From Phycisphaerales bacterium (GTDB lineage: Bacteria > Pseudomonadota > Gammaproteobacteria > Competibacterales > Competibacteraceae), in assembly GCA_014879435.1 (NCBI GenBank), contig JACSSB010000224.1, forward strand, positions 1 to 14,809: a DNA stretch of 14,809 nucleotides. Reading direction: 5' to 3'. Shown here piece by piece: positions 13,136 through 14,809 of this stretch. A program made the position numbers and the translations under genes. How positions within the stretch are numbered: position 1 is the stretch's first letter; each line of letters opens with the position of its first letter. The notes under the pieces are model-generated. The model ran no database searches, was not told where the DNA came from, and saw nothing but the letters and a program-made list of their open reading frames with translations.

Positions 13136-14809
13136 CTAAATTGCTTCCAGATACTCGACGTGCAATTGCAAGCGACGTTCTCCGCGCCATTCGTTGATGT
13201 CCAGGCGATAGGCGATGCGCGCTTGCGTCGTGCTGGGGTCGAAACTGGCCGCCTGACGGAAGGCGACCGCTTCTAACACCAATGTGGTTCCCGGCGGCCG
13301 CAGCCATAGCTTGAGATGCTGTGTCTTCATGATGCGATGCGCGGTCACCTCGAACACGCCATCGAACAGGGGTTCAGGGAATCCCTGCCCCCAAGGACCC
13401 GCCTCGCGCAGTAGTTCGGCGGTCTCTGAGGAAAGCTCCATCGGCTCCAATTCGCCATCGCTCAGCAAGCGACCCTGGAGATCCTCATCGCTCAGCCACT
13501 GGCGGGTTTCGGTGTCGAAGGCTTGGTTGAACGGCTCGAAGTCGGTCATGGCCAAGGTCAGACCAGCAGCCATGGCATGACCGCCAAAATGACGGATTAA
13601 ACCAGGATGCTGGGTGGCCACCGAGGCCAGGGCATCACGTAGGTGTACCCCTGCCACCGAACGCCCCGATCCTTTGATGTTGCCATCCCGATCCGGTGCG
13701 AAAACGATTACCGGACGATTCAATTGTTCTTTCAGGCGACCGGCGATGATGCCGATAATGCCTTGATGCCACGTTGGATCGAACAGACAGAGTCCGAAGG
13801 GCAGATTGGCCATGGCTGGGGCCAGTTGGTCCAGCCGCGCCAGAGCTTGAGCCTGAATCTCGGCTGTCAGTTCGCCACGCTGCCGGTTGATTTCATGCAG
13901 GCGACGGACGATGTTCCGAGCGGTGTCCAGATCGTCGCTGAGTAGACATTCAATCCCTTGACTCATGTCTTCCAAGCGTCCGGCGGCGTTGATGCGCGGT
14001 CCAAGATAAAAGCCGATATCGCTGGCACTTAAGCGCTCCTGCGCACGGCCAGTGACTTCGCATAAGGCGGTGATCCCAGGCACGCAATGATTCTGGCGAA
14101 TCCGGCGCAATCCCTGCTCGACCAAAATACGGTTGTGATGATCCAGGCGTACCACGTCTGCCACCGTGCCGAATGCGACCAGATCAAGAAATTGGGCCAG
14201 ATTCGGCTCACTCAAGCCGCGCTGTGCGAACCAGTCGGTCTCGCGCAAGCGCATCCGCAGCGCCATCAGCACATAGAAAATCACGCCGACTCCCGCCAGA
14301 TTCTTACTGGGAAAATCATCCCCTACTTGGTTGGGATTAACGATGACTTCAGCGGGCGGTAATTCCTGTCCAGGCACGTGGTGATCGGTGATCAACACTT
14401 TGATGCCCCGCGCCTGCGCGGCTTTTACACCTTCATGACTGGAGATACCGTTATCTACGGTGATCAGCAGATCGGGCTGCGCCTCGGCAGCGATTGCTAC
14501 GATTTCTGGACTCAGACCGTAGCCATGCTCGAAGCGATTCGGCACCCGATAATCGACCCAGGTCGCACCCAGACTGCGTAGCGCCCGTATCGCCAGTGCG
14601 CAACTGGTAGCGCCATCGGCGTCGAAATCGGCGACGATGAGGATGCGCCACTCTTCGCGCAAGGCGGTGTGCAGCAGATCGACCGCCTTTTGCATGCCGA
14701 GAAGAGACTGGGGCGATGTAAGCAGCCGCAGATCTCGCTGCAGTTCATCCGTGGAGCGCACGCCACGGGCGGCATAGATGCGCTGAAGCAGGGGAGAAAC
14801 CGCCAGATC
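13136..14809 (-). CDS. recJ: Single-strand DNA exonuclease RecJ (N-terminus outside window)
   Basis: RecJ degrades single-stranded DNA 5' to 3' in recombination, mismatch and base-excision repair. The reading frame stays open to the right edge: a GTG at 14761 could be mistaken for the start, but 16 further codons upstream (ending LLQRIYAARG) continue the usual RecJ N-terminal sequence, so the true start is beyond the window. About 557 residues are visible of a usual 570-580. Numbered from the GTG, DHH-domain motifs are ADFDADGATSCALA (43-56), VDNGISSHEG (101-110) and ITDHHVPGQELPP (123-135), followed by GPRINAAGRLEDMSQG. The DHHA1 domain has HQGIIGIIAGRL, KGSGRSVAGVHLRDAL and HFGGHAMAAGLTL. 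All catalytic aspartate and histidine motifs are present, and the C-terminal OB-fold part is complete. It converges on the diguanylate cyclase gene with 21 bases between stops. Confidence 0.96.
   Translation of the reverse strand, partial: DLAVSPLLQRIYAARGVRSTDELQRDLRLLTSPQSLLGMQKAVDLLHTALREEWRILIVADFDADGATSCALAIRALRSLGATWVDYRVPNRFEHGYGLSPEIVAIAAEAQPDLLITVDNGISSHEGVKAAQARGIKVLITDHHVPGQELPPAEVIVNPNQVGDDFPSKNLAGVGVIFYVLMALRMRLRETDWFAQRGLSEPNLAQFLDLVAFGTVADVVRLDHHNRILVEQGLRRIRQNHCVPGITALCEVTGRAQERLSASDIGFYLGPRINAAGRLEDMSQGIECLLSDDLDTARNIVRRLHEINRQRGELTAEIQAQALARLDQLAPAMANLPFGLCLFDPTWHQGIIGIIAGRLKEQLNRPVIVFAPDRDGNIKGSGRSVAGVHLRDALASVATQHPGLIRHFGGHAMAAGLTLAMTDFEPFNQAFDTETRQWLSDEDLQGRLLSDGELEPMELSSETAELLREAGPWGQGFPEPLFDGVFEVTAHRIMKTQHLKLWLRPPGTTLVLEAVAFRQAASFDPSTTQARIAYRLDINEWRGERRLQLHVEYLEAI

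Noticed and set aside
14761..14761. GTG at 14761 as the recJ start
   Set aside because: The frame stays open to the window edge and the extra 16 residues look like ordinary RecJ N-terminal sequence.
1..14809. Mobile elements, prophage, CRISPR arrays, tRNA or rRNA genes
   Set aside because: No transposase or integrase motifs, no regularly spaced repeats and no tRNA-like cloverleaf or rRNA segment were recognised on either strand.

Overview
The window looks like chromosomal DNA of a free-living gammaproteobacterium: moderately GC-rich, densely coded, with no transposase, integrase, phage gene, tRNA, rRNA or CRISPR array. The evidence for this is the set of recognisable products (Zur/ZnuABC, DksA with a four-cysteine zinc finger, queG divergent from nnr-tsaE as in Escherichia coli, RecJ) and an E. 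coli-like Zur operator. I cannot name the genus. Every stretch longer than about 200 bases is accounted for by a gene.

Layout. (1) Positions 1-2982 are a zinc-uptake locus: zur-znuC-znuB on the minus strand (znuB runs off the left edge), divergent from znuA on the plus strand, with one Zur-box palindrome (1973-1995) between them that can control both sides. (2) dksA (3133-3561) follows znuA after a 150-base leader that contains a possible promoter and a perfect palindrome. (3) tsaE and nnr (3643-5584, minus) and divergent queG (5656-6762) form a housekeeping block: tRNA t6A synthesis, NAD(P)HX repair and queuosine synthesis. The amiB-mutL genes that usually follow tsaE in enterobacteria are absent. 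(4) Positions 6836-11083 are the most unusual part. An FHA-AAA+-Fis sigma-54 activator (minus) is divergent from a three-gene run: a membrane Cache-HAMP sensor with no output domain, a small unnamed two-domain protein, and an N-formylglutamate amidohydrolase-family enzyme whose start overlaps the preceding gene. (5) A membrane MASE1-PAS-GGDEF diguanylate cyclase (to 13114) follows behind its own AT-rich promoter region. (6) recJ (13136 to the right edge, minus) is cut at its N-terminus by the window end.

How it may work together. The zinc genes form a textbook Zur circuit. In region 4, the sensor has an input but no output, and the regulator has an output plus a phospho-peptide-binding FHA domain but no sensor. 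The small protein between them combines a PATAN/DUF4388-like domain with a helical C-terminal domain of a type found attached to Ser/Thr kinase and FHA proteins. My best guess for an undescribed system is that these three proteins are parts of one signalling pathway; this is inference. A strong RNA hairpin (9579-9630) covers the first ATG of the small protein gene and is the most striking non-coding signal in the window.
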